Positions 1 through 5,187 of a stretch of 10,667 nt of DNA are shown piece after piece. Below the pieces are notes generated by a model. The model worked only from the letters and a program-made list of their open reading frames with translations, did not search any database and had not been told where the DNA came from. The translations under genes were made by a program, and so were the position numbers. Numbering within the stretch: position 1 is the stretch's first letter; every line of letters begins with the position of its first letter. Source of the stretch: Ignatzschineria sp. (GTDB lineage Bacteria > Pseudomonadota > Gammaproteobacteria > Cardiobacteriales > Wohlfahrtiimonadaceae). The stretch covers positions 1 through 10,667 of the forward strand of contig JASLEF010000230.1 of the NCBI GenBank assembly GCA_030151245.1, read 5' to 3'.

Positions 1-25
1 TAAACTTGTCTGACTGTTTTTGCAC
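1..25 (-). CDS. possible 5' end of a gene running off the left edge
   Basis: A GTG at 25-23 on the minus strand is preceded by AGGAG (complement of 32-36) at a 6-nt spacing and opens a frame reading M-Q-K-Q-S-D-K-F before the window ends. A promoter-like pair lies upstream at 56-85. Only eight codons are visible, so the product cannot be recognised and the call rests on the start context alone. It would be transcribed in the same direction as grpE and lie just downstream of it. It could also be chance. Confidence 0.3.
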
Positions 26-55
26 GATCTGCTCCTAGAAAATACAAGCCAATTT

Positions 56-85
56 TTATAATTTGAATGATCCAATACCCGTCAA
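56..85 (-). promoter_or_regulatory. candidate sigma70 promoter downstream of grpE
   Basis: Read on the minus strand, TTGACG (complement of 80-85) is followed after 18 nt by TTATAA (56-61). This would start transcription near position 49, about 24 nt before the candidate GTG start at 25. The -35 matches consensus at 5 of 6 positions and the -10 is moderate. It supports, but does not prove, a separate gene at the left edge. Confidence 0.35.
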
Positions 86-139
86 TGATAAATCAACTTG
101 CTAGCTTTTACTAGTGTACTAAATCAAAGAAACACGCTT

Positions 140-691
140 TTATTTCGCGACAATCACCTGAGCCGCTCTAATTAAACGATCATTTAATAAATAACCATTT
201 TGAGCAACGGTAATGATTTGATTTGTTTCATACCCATCATGCGGGATCATCGAGATTGCTTGATGCAGTTCGGGATTTAACTTTTCACCCTCTGGGTTGA
301 TCTGTTTAACCCCATACTTCTCACAAACGCCGAGTAACATTTTATACATCAACTGTGAGCCTTCTCTAAAGCGCTTCAACTCTTCTGATGAATTTTCATC
401 CACCGCTTTCATCTCAAGTTCCATCGCATCGATAATCGGGAGAAGATCTTTCACAAACTTATCAAGCGCATACTTATGAGCATTCGCAACATCAATTTCA
501 GCACGTCTTGTCGCATTTTGAGCTTCAGCCATGGCACGCACGTATTGATCATACATTTTCGCTTTCTCAGCTTTTAATGCTTCAATTTCCGCAGCATGCT
601 CGTCTACGCCATCATTTTCTAATGTTTCAGTTTCCACAACTTCTTCACTATTTTCGACTGCTTCTGTTTCTGTTAAATTTTCTTTTGTCAT
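140..691 (-). CDS. grpE: GrpE, nucleotide exchange factor of DnaK
   Basis: GrpE is the cytoplasmic co-chaperone that releases ADP from DnaK (Hsp70) and so resets its substrate cycle with DnaJ. The 183-residue product has the family layout: a disordered acidic N-terminus (about 1-35, rich in Glu and Thr), a long helix for dimer formation (about 36-95), and the compact C-terminal beta domain. The GrpE signature is plain there: LNPELHQAISM (138-148), then QNGYLLNDRLIRAAQVIVAK at the C-terminus. Length is slightly below the 197 residues of E. coli GrpE. The ATG has a good Shine-Dalgarno (GAGGGAG) about 7 nt upstream. dnaK and dnaJ are not in this window, and no clear sigma32 promoter was found. 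A small acidic protein gene lies 120 bp upstream on the same strand. Identification is secure. Confidence 0.97.
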   Translation of the reverse strand: MTKENLTETEAVENSEEVVETETLENDGVDEHAAEIEALKAEKAKMYDQYVRAMAEAQNATRRAEIDVANAHKYALDKFVKDLLPIIDAMELEMKAVDENSSEELKRFREGSQLMYKMLLGVCEKYGVKQINPEGEKLNPELHQAISMIPHDGYETNQIITVAQNGYLLNDRLIRAAQVIVAK

Positions 692-725
692 TCTCTAACT
701 CCCTCTCTATTGAATAATGTCCATC

Positions 726-731
726 ATTATA
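726..731 (-). promoter_or_regulatory. candidate -10 element of grpE
   Basis: A perfect TATAAT (minus strand) lies 34 nt upstream of the grpE start codon, giving a leader of about 28 nt that contains the Shine-Dalgarno. The region 17 nt further upstream is an A-rich run with no recognisable -35 hexamer, so the promoter is weak or incomplete by sequence. grpE may also be read from the promoter of the upstream small gene. Confidence 0.35.
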
Positions 732-776
732 CAATGAAAAATCACTATTTTTTTGATCCCGTCTAAGATCTTTCAA

Positions 777-806
777 TCTGAAATTAAATTTTTGTTTTAA
801 TTCAGA
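777..806. other. hairpin between the acidic-protein gene and grpE
   Basis: TCTGAAATTAAA (777-788) and TTTAATTCAGA (796-806) are complementary with a single bulged base and a 7-nt loop. The hairpin starts 5 nt past the stop codon of the acidic-protein gene. No T-run follows on the minus strand, so it is not a standard terminator. It may protect the upstream mRNA 3' end or attenuate read-through into grpE. Confidence 0.4.
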
Positions 807-811
807 CCTAT

Positions 812-1030
812 TTATAAGTCCTCATCAAAATCATCATCTAATAAGAGATCATCAAAACTATCTAAGTCGAACTCTTTTGCAAGCTTCTTTTGCAAAGCGC
901 GCTCTTCTCTAATCGCTTCAATATTTCTCCATGCCTGTGATTTAGTGCCTTTGACATCACTGACATCTGGCACATCTTCTTCAATGATATCCTCATCATC
1001 TAATAAATCGTCATCATAATCGTTAGACAT
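812..1030 (-). CDS. small highly acidic protein, PA3496-like
   Basis: A 72-residue protein of which 27 residues are Asp or Glu and only 8 are Lys or Arg. The architecture is an acidic N-terminal third (runs of Asp at 6-14), a central amphipathic helix with alternating charge (about 34-52, containing WRNIEAIREERALQKKL), and an acidic tail (55-71). This layout resembles the short proteins annotated as 'PA3496 family putative envelope integrity protein' in gammaproteobacteria, where a helix of similar sequence follows an acidic stretch; that family's function is poorly known. The start was placed at the ATG at 1030 because AAGGAAGG lies 7 nt before it; an earlier in-frame ATG at 1057 adds nine residues but has no such site. 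There are no membrane segments or signal peptide. A good promoter precedes it, and grpE follows it on the same strand. Confidence 0.75.
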   Translation of the reverse strand: MSNDYDDDLLDDEDIIEEDVPDVSDVKGTKSQAWRNIEAIREERALQKKLAKEFDLDSFDDLLLDDDFDEDL

Positions 1031-1077
1031 CGCTAAACCTTCCTTATAAATACACAAAAATATAAATCTTTTGCATG

Positions 1078-1105
1078 CTTATATAATATTTGAGAATAAT
1101 TGCAA
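1078..1105 (-). promoter_or_regulatory. sigma70-type promoter of the acidic-protein gene
   Basis: On the minus strand TTGCAA (complement of 1100-1105) and TATAAG (1078-1083) are separated by 16 nt. This predicts a start near 1071 and a leader of about 40 nt before the ATG at 1030. The AT-rich block around it has alternative -10 registers, so the exact start is uncertain. Confidence 0.5.
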
Positions 1106-1171
1106 GTCTTAAATTCAAAAACCTGCAACGCTTAAATGAAAATGAATAAGTTGCTCCTAATATGGCGTTTC

Positions 1172-1199
1172 TTTAAACAAAGACAAGTCACTGTTTAAA
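1172..1199. repeat. 8-bp inverted repeat in the corA upstream region
   Basis: TTTAAACA (1172-1179) and TGTTTAAA (1192-1199) form a perfect inverted repeat with a 12-bp centre. It sits between two divergently transcribed genes: the acidic-protein gene on the minus strand and corA on the plus strand. Size and placement would fit a dimeric regulator site, but in AT-rich DNA such a repeat can be chance. The remaining 1106-1359 DNA shows no gene, and no convincing corA promoter could be fixed. Confidence 0.35.
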
Positions 1200-1359
1200 A
1201 TTTACACAAGCACATTTCCGACAACCCCCAAAGCCTCCCATAAAGCAGATGAAATTAGATATTTTAAGCAAGATGCTTTATCTTAAGTTGATATTTATTG
1301 GCTATTTATAACCTTTATTGACTTCTATTCATCTTTTCCAAAACCGGAGCTATTTAAAC

Positions 1360-2382
1360 ATGATTTCAGGATTTATTCTCAAAGAAAATCGTTTACGTCA
1401 AATTTCTGTCCAAAGTAAAAACGACTTCACCGATGAGATGATTTGGATTGATCTTGTGGACCCCTCTGATGAAGAGAGAGTTCTCGTGGAGGAACACTTT
1501 AAACTTGACCTACCAGAAAAAGCGGAAATTAATGACATTGAAGCCTCTGCACGATTTTATGAAGATGAAGATGGTCTCCATATTCACAGCTTCTTTTTAA
1601 ATGATTTTGATCTCAATGCGCGCAATATTACCGTGGCATTCTCCATCTACAACAACCGCCTCTTCACCATTCATGAAGAAGAATTATCAGCTTTTAGGCT
1701 CTATCGCTTACGCGCCCGTCAAATACAGTTAGAGCTCACAGATGGGCAAGTAGATGTGATGAATATCATTATTGGGCTACATGAGACGGCCATTGAACAC
1801 GTCGCCGATGTGTTAGAACGAATCTATGCTCAATTAGAGAGTACGAGTCCTTACGTCCTAACCCAAGAAGATGAGAGCTCTAAAAAAGATGCCAAACGCA
1901 AACGACTCGAATCTCAAGATGATGATTCAGATAAAAAACCCACCATGGAAGAAGTTCTCCAAAATATCGCCATGCAGGAAGATACCAATGGAAAAGCGCG
2001 CCTATCACTAATGGATACGCGTCGTTCATTCTCCTTCTTAATGCGCGGACAACTCCTTTCAGAAGCACAAAAAAATGATGTTCGAGAAATTCTCCAAGAT
2101 TTAGAATCTTTAACAGGTCATACAACGTTCCTCTTCGATAAAGTGAACTTTTTACTTGATGCTGCAACGGGAAAAATTTCTTTAGAACAGAGCCGAATTA
2201 TCAAAATATTCTCTATCGCTTCAGTTGTGTTTCTGCCACCAACACTGATTGCGAGTATTTACGGCATGAACTTCCCAATGCCGGAGCTCAATTTCTCATT
2301 AGGATATCCGCTCTCAATTGGGGCCATGATTCTTTCCGGCATTGCGCCTTACCTGCTCTTTAAGAAAAAAGGCTGGCTATAA
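1360..2382 (+). CDS. corA: CorA magnesium and cobalt transport protein
   Basis: CorA is a homopentameric inner-membrane channel that admits Mg2+ (also Co2+ and Ni2+) and is gated by Mg2+ bound to its cytoplasmic domain. The 340-residue product follows E. coli CorA along its length: an N-terminal alpha/beta domain with VWIDLV-like and DIEASARF segments (about 28-66), long stalk helices, then two C-terminal membrane helices (about 281-300 and 316-334). The selectivity signature YGMN is at 301-304, followed by MPEL, and the protein ends in a basic KKKGWL. The ATG at 1360 was chosen because it matches the E. coli N-terminus and has GGAG upstream at 11 nt; an upstream in-frame TTG at 1318 lacks support. 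An unusual charged insert (about 169-195) makes the protein longer than the 316 residues of E. coli CorA. It is monocistronic, ending at a shared terminator. Confidence 0.97.
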   Translation: MISGFILKENRLRQISVQSKNDFTDEMIWIDLVDPSDEERVLVEEHFKLDLPEKAEINDIEASARFYEDEDGLHIHSFFLNDFDLNARNITVAFSIYNNRLFTIHEEELSAFRLYRLRARQIQLELTDGQVDVMNIIIGLHETAIEHVADVLERIYAQLESTSPYVLTQEDESSKKDAKRKRLESQDDDSDKKPTMEEVLQNIAMQEDTNGKARLSLMDTRRSFSFLMRGQLLSEAQKNDVREILQDLESLTGHTTFLFDKVNFLLDAATGKISLEQSRIIKIFSIASVVFLPPTLIASIYGMNFPMPELNFSLGYPLSIGAMILSGIAPYLLFKKKGWL

Positions 2383-2504
2383 TTGACTCCCCATCATTAA
2401 AGCGCCAATACTTCAATGACCCCAAAGCTGAGTAAAAACTAATAACGCTACTCAGCCCCTTCAATATCGGCACATAACGATGATAGGTAATCCATTAAAA
2501 CTTT

Positions 2505-2561
2505 AAAAAAAACCTCAATATAGGTGACTATCGCTACGATAGCTGCTTGTATTGAGGTTTT
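2505..2561. terminator. composite bidirectional terminator between corA and a convergent gene
   Basis: A 12-bp perfect inverted repeat (AAAACCTCAATA, 2509-2520, with 2550-2561) encloses a second perfect 6-bp repeat (CTATCG, 2528-2533, with 2537-2542) around a CTA loop. A run of eight A at 2505-2512 gives eight U in the minus-strand transcript, making a strong terminator for the gene ending at 2596. In the plus direction only four T follow. There the 7-nt inner segments can pair largely through G-U wobbles, making one long RNA stem. Confidence 0.85.
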
Positions 2562-2595
2562 GAATATTCCACAACTACTAATCATCATTCATACG

Positions 2596-3456
2596 CTATT
2601 TTGAGTAAAGTAAAATATACTGGTCCCTATCATTTGGGGTTACCCACGTTTTATCCCCCTTGATAAGCCCCACTCTATTTTGAATATATTCAGTACTACT
2701 AATAAAAGCCTCAACCTCTATACGGGGATAGTCAGCAATAGATTTTCCCTGTTGTAACAAACGATCATCTGTAAATACCACCCGTTCCACATCATGATTC
2801 TCAAATTGATCTATTTGGTAACGTGCGATCTCTTTTTGGGTATCTTGATCAATAGCAATCACAAACAATGTCGCACTCTCTGGCAAAGCATTATAAACAA
2901 CACTATTCAGATCTAGCTCAACGATAATAGAAAACTCCCTTTGAGAAATCGCTTTCGCTTTTTCTTGTAACTCTTGAAGTGTTAAATATTCTTCTCTAGA
3001 AAGATCTCTTGCCACATCAAACTTTAAAAAAAATTCTTGGGGTATTCCTAAAGATAAGTTCGCCACATCTGAAAACAGTACAATTTCATCTTGATCATTC
3101 ATCGCAAATGCTTGTACTTTAAGCGACTCAGTAATCGCTTCTGGCTGCTCCTTCAAAAGTCCTTTAAAAAATAGATCTCTATGGAAAAACCGACTGATTA
3201 GAGTCGCATTTGCATACTCTTTTCGATAATGAGTCAAACCAACAGGGGCATTCTCATCATTCAAAAATAGCGTGTAGATATGAGTATAATTGATCCCTTC
3301 TTTATCAAAATCAATATCCGGGTATTCAAAGTTTCCCCTCACATTCAATGCATTCAGTGCCTCGATCACAGAAAAGGAGCTACTATCAGCCCCTTTTCCT
3401 AAAACACCCACCATCTCTAAAATTATCACTAATCCGATGATTACGCTCTTTTTCAT
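2596..3456 (-). CDS. secreted protein with two tandem CcmI/CycH-type Ig-like domains
   Basis: A 286-residue protein beginning with a basic MKK and a hydrophobic stretch (4-20) that looks like a signal peptide or N-terminal anchor. The C-terminal part (about 175-284) has the pattern of the Ig-like domain at the C-terminus of CcmI/CycH, the apocytochrome c chaperone: 'PESATLFVIAID' (192-203), an IARYQ strand, a VVFTDD strand, 'YPRIEVEAFIS' (243-253) and a late 'QNRVGLIKGD'. Residues about 59-148 repeat the order more loosely (YTLFLND, GLTHYRKEY, ESLKVQAFAMN), suggesting a duplicated domain. The CcmI membrane and TPR parts are absent, and no ccm genes are nearby, so a role in cytochrome maturation is only inferred. 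The MKK start was preferred over the in-frame GTG at 3468. The META/DUF4377 gene lies 82 bp upstream on the same strand with no terminator seen between them. Confidence 0.7.
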   Translation of the reverse strand: MKKSVIIGLVIILEMVGVLGKGADSSSFSVIEALNALNVRGNFEYPDIDFDKEGINYTHIYTLFLNDENAPVGLTHYRKEYANATLISRFFHRDLFFKGLLKEQPEAITESLKVQAFAMNDQDEIVLFSDVANLSLGIPQEFFLKFDVARDLSREEYLTLQELQEKAKAISQREFSIIVELDLNSVVYNALPESATLFVIAIDQDTQKEIARYQIDQFENHDVERVVFTDDRLLQQGKSIADYPRIEVEAFISSTEYIQNRVGLIKGDKTWVTPNDRDQYILLYSK

Positions 3457-3538
3457 AAAACTTACCACTCATCGCATGTTGATTCATAAAAGCTTATCGG
3501 ACAGACTCTTAAAATAGTACTAAGAATCCCTAAATGCT

Positions 3539-4231
3539 TTACTTCACTGGCGGTGGCGTTACTTTCCCTTGCTCAACGACCATATCTAATACATGTTTGA
3601 CGCTATTATCCTCATTTTTATACTCTTTTAAGCGTAAACGGTACTCGTAACCCTCAATCGGCATAAAGCCTTCAATAACCCCCGGATACTCTTCCCACTC
3701 ACTCATTTGATCTTGTCGTACTTGCAAGCATTGCTTATGACTATCTGCCTCACAAGGAACTTTCTCGTCTGAAACATAATAAAATACTTGCTCATAAGGT
3801 TTTGCTGAAATATCAAGATAATTTCCTTGATCCAATTCCACCGGCAAATAGACAGATTGCGCTTCGTTTGTGACAGTCCCAACTAAGTAAAGATCATCCC
3901 CTTGACGAATCATTTTAGGGGTGTTCAAAATAAACTGTGAAACACGGTCATCTAACTTCTGTAAGTTATCGGGGCAAGCCATCATTGTAGATGCCAATCC
4001 CCCACCATGACGCCCCTGTTTAACACGAAAAGCACCACGATCTGTGACATGCACTTTCCCCATCATTGTGTTGCAACCTCCCGTCACAGAAAAATGCAAC
4101 TCGTTCATATCGAGAACCACTTTCACATCATGATCGGGTGATAAAGGCTCTATCACTAATGATTTTGCATAGGCCATTGATGATAAGATAATGGCACCAA
4201 ATCCTATGGCTAGTCGCGTGCGTAATTTCAT
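3539..4231 (-). CDS. secreted META domain plus DUF4377 protein
   Basis: A 230-residue exported protein. Residues 1-22 form a clear signal peptide (MKLRTR, a hydrophobic core, then AYA before Lys23). The META (DUF306, HslJ-like) domain follows at about 25-118, with its hallmarks GGCN (51-54) and STMMAC (81-86); Cys53 and Cys86 could form a disulfide in the periplasm. A DUF4377-like domain follows at about 147-222: Cys160, CLQVR (168-172), W179 and IEGFMPIEGYEYRLRL (186-201). Proteins with these domains are surface or periplasmic; HslJ-type META proteins are linked to stress and novobiocin resistance, but the biochemical activity is unknown. The start has AGAGG 6 nt upstream. The tail VTPPPVK is proline-rich. 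It is probably first in a two-gene unit with the CcmI-like protein. Confidence 0.85.
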   Translation of the reverse strand: MKLRTRLAIGFGAIILSSMAYAKSLVIEPLSPDHDVKVVLDMNELHFSVTGGCNTMMGKVHVTDRGAFRVKQGRHGGGLASTMMACPDNLQKLDDRVSQFILNTPKMIRQGDDLYLVGTVTNEAQSVYLPVELDQGNYLDISAKPYEQVFYYVSDEKVPCEADSHKQCLQVRQDQMSEWEEYPGVIEGFMPIEGYEYRLRLKEYKNEDNSVKHVLDMVVEQGKVTPPPVK

Positions 4232-4396
4232 AGATTACCTCTTTTATTTTTTGACGAACGTGCATAATTTGAGTGTAACATGATTTAAAAAGCTTGCATA
4301 AAGCTAATTACTCTCAAAAAAGCTTAAAAAAAGGTTTCGTAAACCCTTATAACCTCGCACTTTTTGATTCTTTATCACACAAACACAAAAATAAAG

Positions 4397-4424
4397 ATGA
4401 CAAGTCAATTTTATTTCGTATAAT
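4397..4424 (+). promoter_or_regulatory. strong promoter of the tRNA-Asp cluster
   Basis: ATGACA (4397-4402, one mismatch to TTGACA) and a perfect TATAAT (4419-4424) are 16 nt apart. The predicted start is near 4431, giving a leader of about 29 nt before the first tRNA. That leader contains GTTG-TTCG-CAAC (4436-4447), a small hairpin with a UUCG loop. No comparable promoter is seen before the second or third tRNA, so all three are probably cut from one transcript. Confidence 0.75.
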
Positions 4425-4459
4425 AGCATTCCTTAGTTGTTCGCAACGAAAGAAAAAAC

Positions 4460-4536
4460 GGAGTGGTAGTTCAGCTGGTTAGAATACCTGCCTGTCACGC
4501 AGGGGGTCGCGGGTTCGAATCCCGTCCATTCCGCCA
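4460..4536 (+). tRNA. tRNA-Asp (GUC), copy 1
   Basis: A 77-nt gene with encoded CCA end (4534-4536). The acceptor stem GGAGTGG pairs with CCATTCC including one G-U pair. The D loop has the GGTTAGA pattern, the anticodon GTC is at 4494-4496, the variable region GGGTC is normal and the T arm carries GGTTCGAAT. The sequence is almost that of E. coli tRNA-Asp, differing at a few positions in the acceptor stem, D loop and T loop. It delivers aspartate to GAC and GAU codons. Confidence 0.98.
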
Positions 4537-4545
4537 TATATTTAG

Positions 4546-4590
4546 TTACTTGATCTGCTAAACAGAGCAAGTAAAGCTATGAAGAGTAGC
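4546..4590 (+). other. conserved hairpin pair in tRNA spacer 1
   Basis: The first hairpin is a 12-bp stem with one A-G mismatch and a CTAAA loop (4546-4557 with 4563-4574). It is followed at once by a short hairpin, GCTA-TGAAGAG-TAGC (4576-4590). The same two structures recur in the second spacer. Between the copies one pair of the long stem changes from A-U to G-C and another from C-G to U-G, so pairing is kept while sequence changes. They are likely processing or folding signals in the precursor. Confidence 0.6.
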
Positions 4591-4604
4591 AACGATTCTA
4601 ATAC

Positions 4605-4681
4605 GGAGTGGTAGTTCAGCTGGTTAGAATACCTGCCTGTCACGCAGGGGGTCGCGGGTTCGAATCCCGTCCATTCCGCCA
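4605..4681 (+). tRNA. tRNA-Asp (GUC), copy 2
   Basis: Identical to copy 1 over all 77 nt, including the encoded CCA. It starts 68 nt after the end of copy 1 and depends on the same promoter. Perfect identity among the copies points to recent duplication or continuing gene conversion. Confidence 0.98.
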
Positions 4682-4690
4682 TTATTCAAG

Positions 4691-4735
4691 TTGTTTGATC
4701 TGTTTAACAGAACAAGCAAAGCTATGAAGAGTAGC
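4691..4735 (+). other. conserved hairpin pair in tRNA spacer 2
   Basis: Second copy of the spacer structure: a 12-bp stem with one A-A mismatch and a TTTAA loop (4691-4702 with 4708-4719), then GCTA-TGAAGAG-TAGC (4721-4735), which is unchanged from spacer 1. The long stem carries the compensatory and wobble changes relative to spacer 1. After the third tRNA this element is absent and a terminator takes its place. Confidence 0.6.
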
Positions 4736-4746
4736 AATTCTAACAC

Positions 4747-4823
4747 GGAGTGGTAGTTCAGCTGGTTAGAATACCTGCCTGTCACGCAGGGGGTCGCGGG
4801 TTCGAATCCCGTCCATTCCGCCA
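4747..4823 (+). tRNA. tRNA-Asp (GUC), copy 3
   Basis: Identical to copies 1 and 2, with encoded CCA, starting 65 nt after copy 2. It is the last gene of the transcript; an intrinsic terminator begins 8 nt beyond its end. Confidence 0.98.
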
Positions 4824-4831
4824 TTAACATC

Positions 4832-4861
4832 AAAGCCTAGACCACAAGTCTAGGCTTTTTT
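4832..4861 (+). terminator. intrinsic terminator of the tRNA-Asp cluster
   Basis: AAAGCCTAGAC (4832-4842) pairs perfectly with 4848-4858 around a CACAA loop, and six T (4856-4861) follow. This is a textbook Rho-independent terminator closing the tRNA operon. Confidence 0.95.
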
Positions 4862-5100
4862 GTATTGGAATATTTTCAACAGTACTTGCATTCCATAACC
4901 TGATCATTCAAGATAAACAGTTAACATAAGCTAACAGTTTGATAATCAATGACTATAAAAATAGTGATCAGAAAAAAACAAAAGAAAGCGAAAGATGACT
5001 CCCTGAGAGTCCACCCCCCATACTTCAAAGACCTTACCTTATAGGTCCCCCCAACAACAACAAGCTTTCGATCAATCCCCCATCACTTATTCGCCACTGA
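4862..5100. other. intergenic stretch without a recognised gene
   Basis: No supported coding frame, RNA gene or strong hairpin was found here between the tRNA terminator and the mepA promoter. The right half is C-rich and G-poor on the plus strand, with runs of six C at 5014-5019 and 5047-5052 and of five C at 5077-5081, about 30 bp apart. Confidence 0.5.
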
Positions 5101-5130
5101 TTGATAAAACTGTGGTAAATCTTTTATAAA
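5101..5130 (+). promoter_or_regulatory. candidate mepA promoter
   Basis: TTGATA (5101-5106, 5 of 6 to consensus) is followed by TTTATA (5123-5128, 16-nt spacer) or TATAAA (5125-5130, 18-nt spacer). Transcription would start near 5136, leaving a leader of about 50 nt. The -10 lies inside a perfect palindrome, so a protein bound there would compete with RNA polymerase. Confidence 0.5.
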
Positions 5131-5141
5131 GCTTTATAAAA
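5122..5141. repeat. 20-bp perfect palindrome over the mepA -10 region
   Basis: The segment TTTTATAAAGCTTTATAAAA equals its own reverse complement over 20 bp. Each half also contains TTTATAAA, itself a palindrome, so the element is at once an inverted and a direct repeat around a central GC. It overlaps the predicted -10 and start site of mepA and could be an operator, though AT-rich DNA favours such patterns. Confidence 0.6.
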
Positions 5142-5166
5142 CTTATACAAACCTCTTAGGCAATCC

Positions 5167-5179
5167 TCCTTTAGAAGGA
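5167..5179 (+). promoter_or_regulatory. mepA Shine-Dalgarno inside a small hairpin
   Basis: TCCTT (5167-5171) pairs perfectly with AAGGA (5175-5179) around a TAG loop, placing the Shine-Dalgarno in a stem. The neighbouring CCTCCTT resembles the anti-Shine-Dalgarno tail of 16S rRNA. AAGGA sits 8 nt before the ATG at 5188 but only 2 nt before the ATG at 5182, which decides the start in favour of 5188. Confidence 0.45.
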
Positions 5180-5187
5180 TCATGACG

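Noticed and set aside
726..780. Sigma32 heat-shock promoter for grpE
   Set aside because: ATTGAAA occurs on the minus strand near 773-779, but no CCCCAT-like -10 lies at the right distance; only a sigma70-type TATAAT is visible.
1255..1320. Mg2+ riboswitch or regulated leader before corA
   Set aside because: Only a 5-bp hairpin (AAGCA-AGA-TGCTT, 1267-1279) is visible, with no terminator-antiterminator pair or known riboswitch core.
1318..1359. TTG start for corA giving 14 extra residues
   Set aside because: No Shine-Dalgarno precedes it, and the ATG at 1360 matches the E. coli CorA N-terminus.
4294..4482. Plus-strand open frame of 62 codons
   Set aside because: It runs across the tRNA promoter into the first tRNA-Asp, has no good ribosome site, and shows a Lys/Ser-rich composition typical of AT-rich noncoding DNA.
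4460..4823. tRNA array as a phage or island integration site
   Set aside because: No integrase, direct att repeat of a tRNA 3' end outside the array, or mobile gene was found in the window; the repeats are whole tRNA genes with their own promoter and terminator.
4624..4833. Minus-strand open frame of 69 codons with MDGIRTRDP and WTGFEPATP motifs
   Set aside because: It is the antisense reading of two tRNA-Asp genes. This peptide is a well-known spurious annotation arising from tRNA complements.
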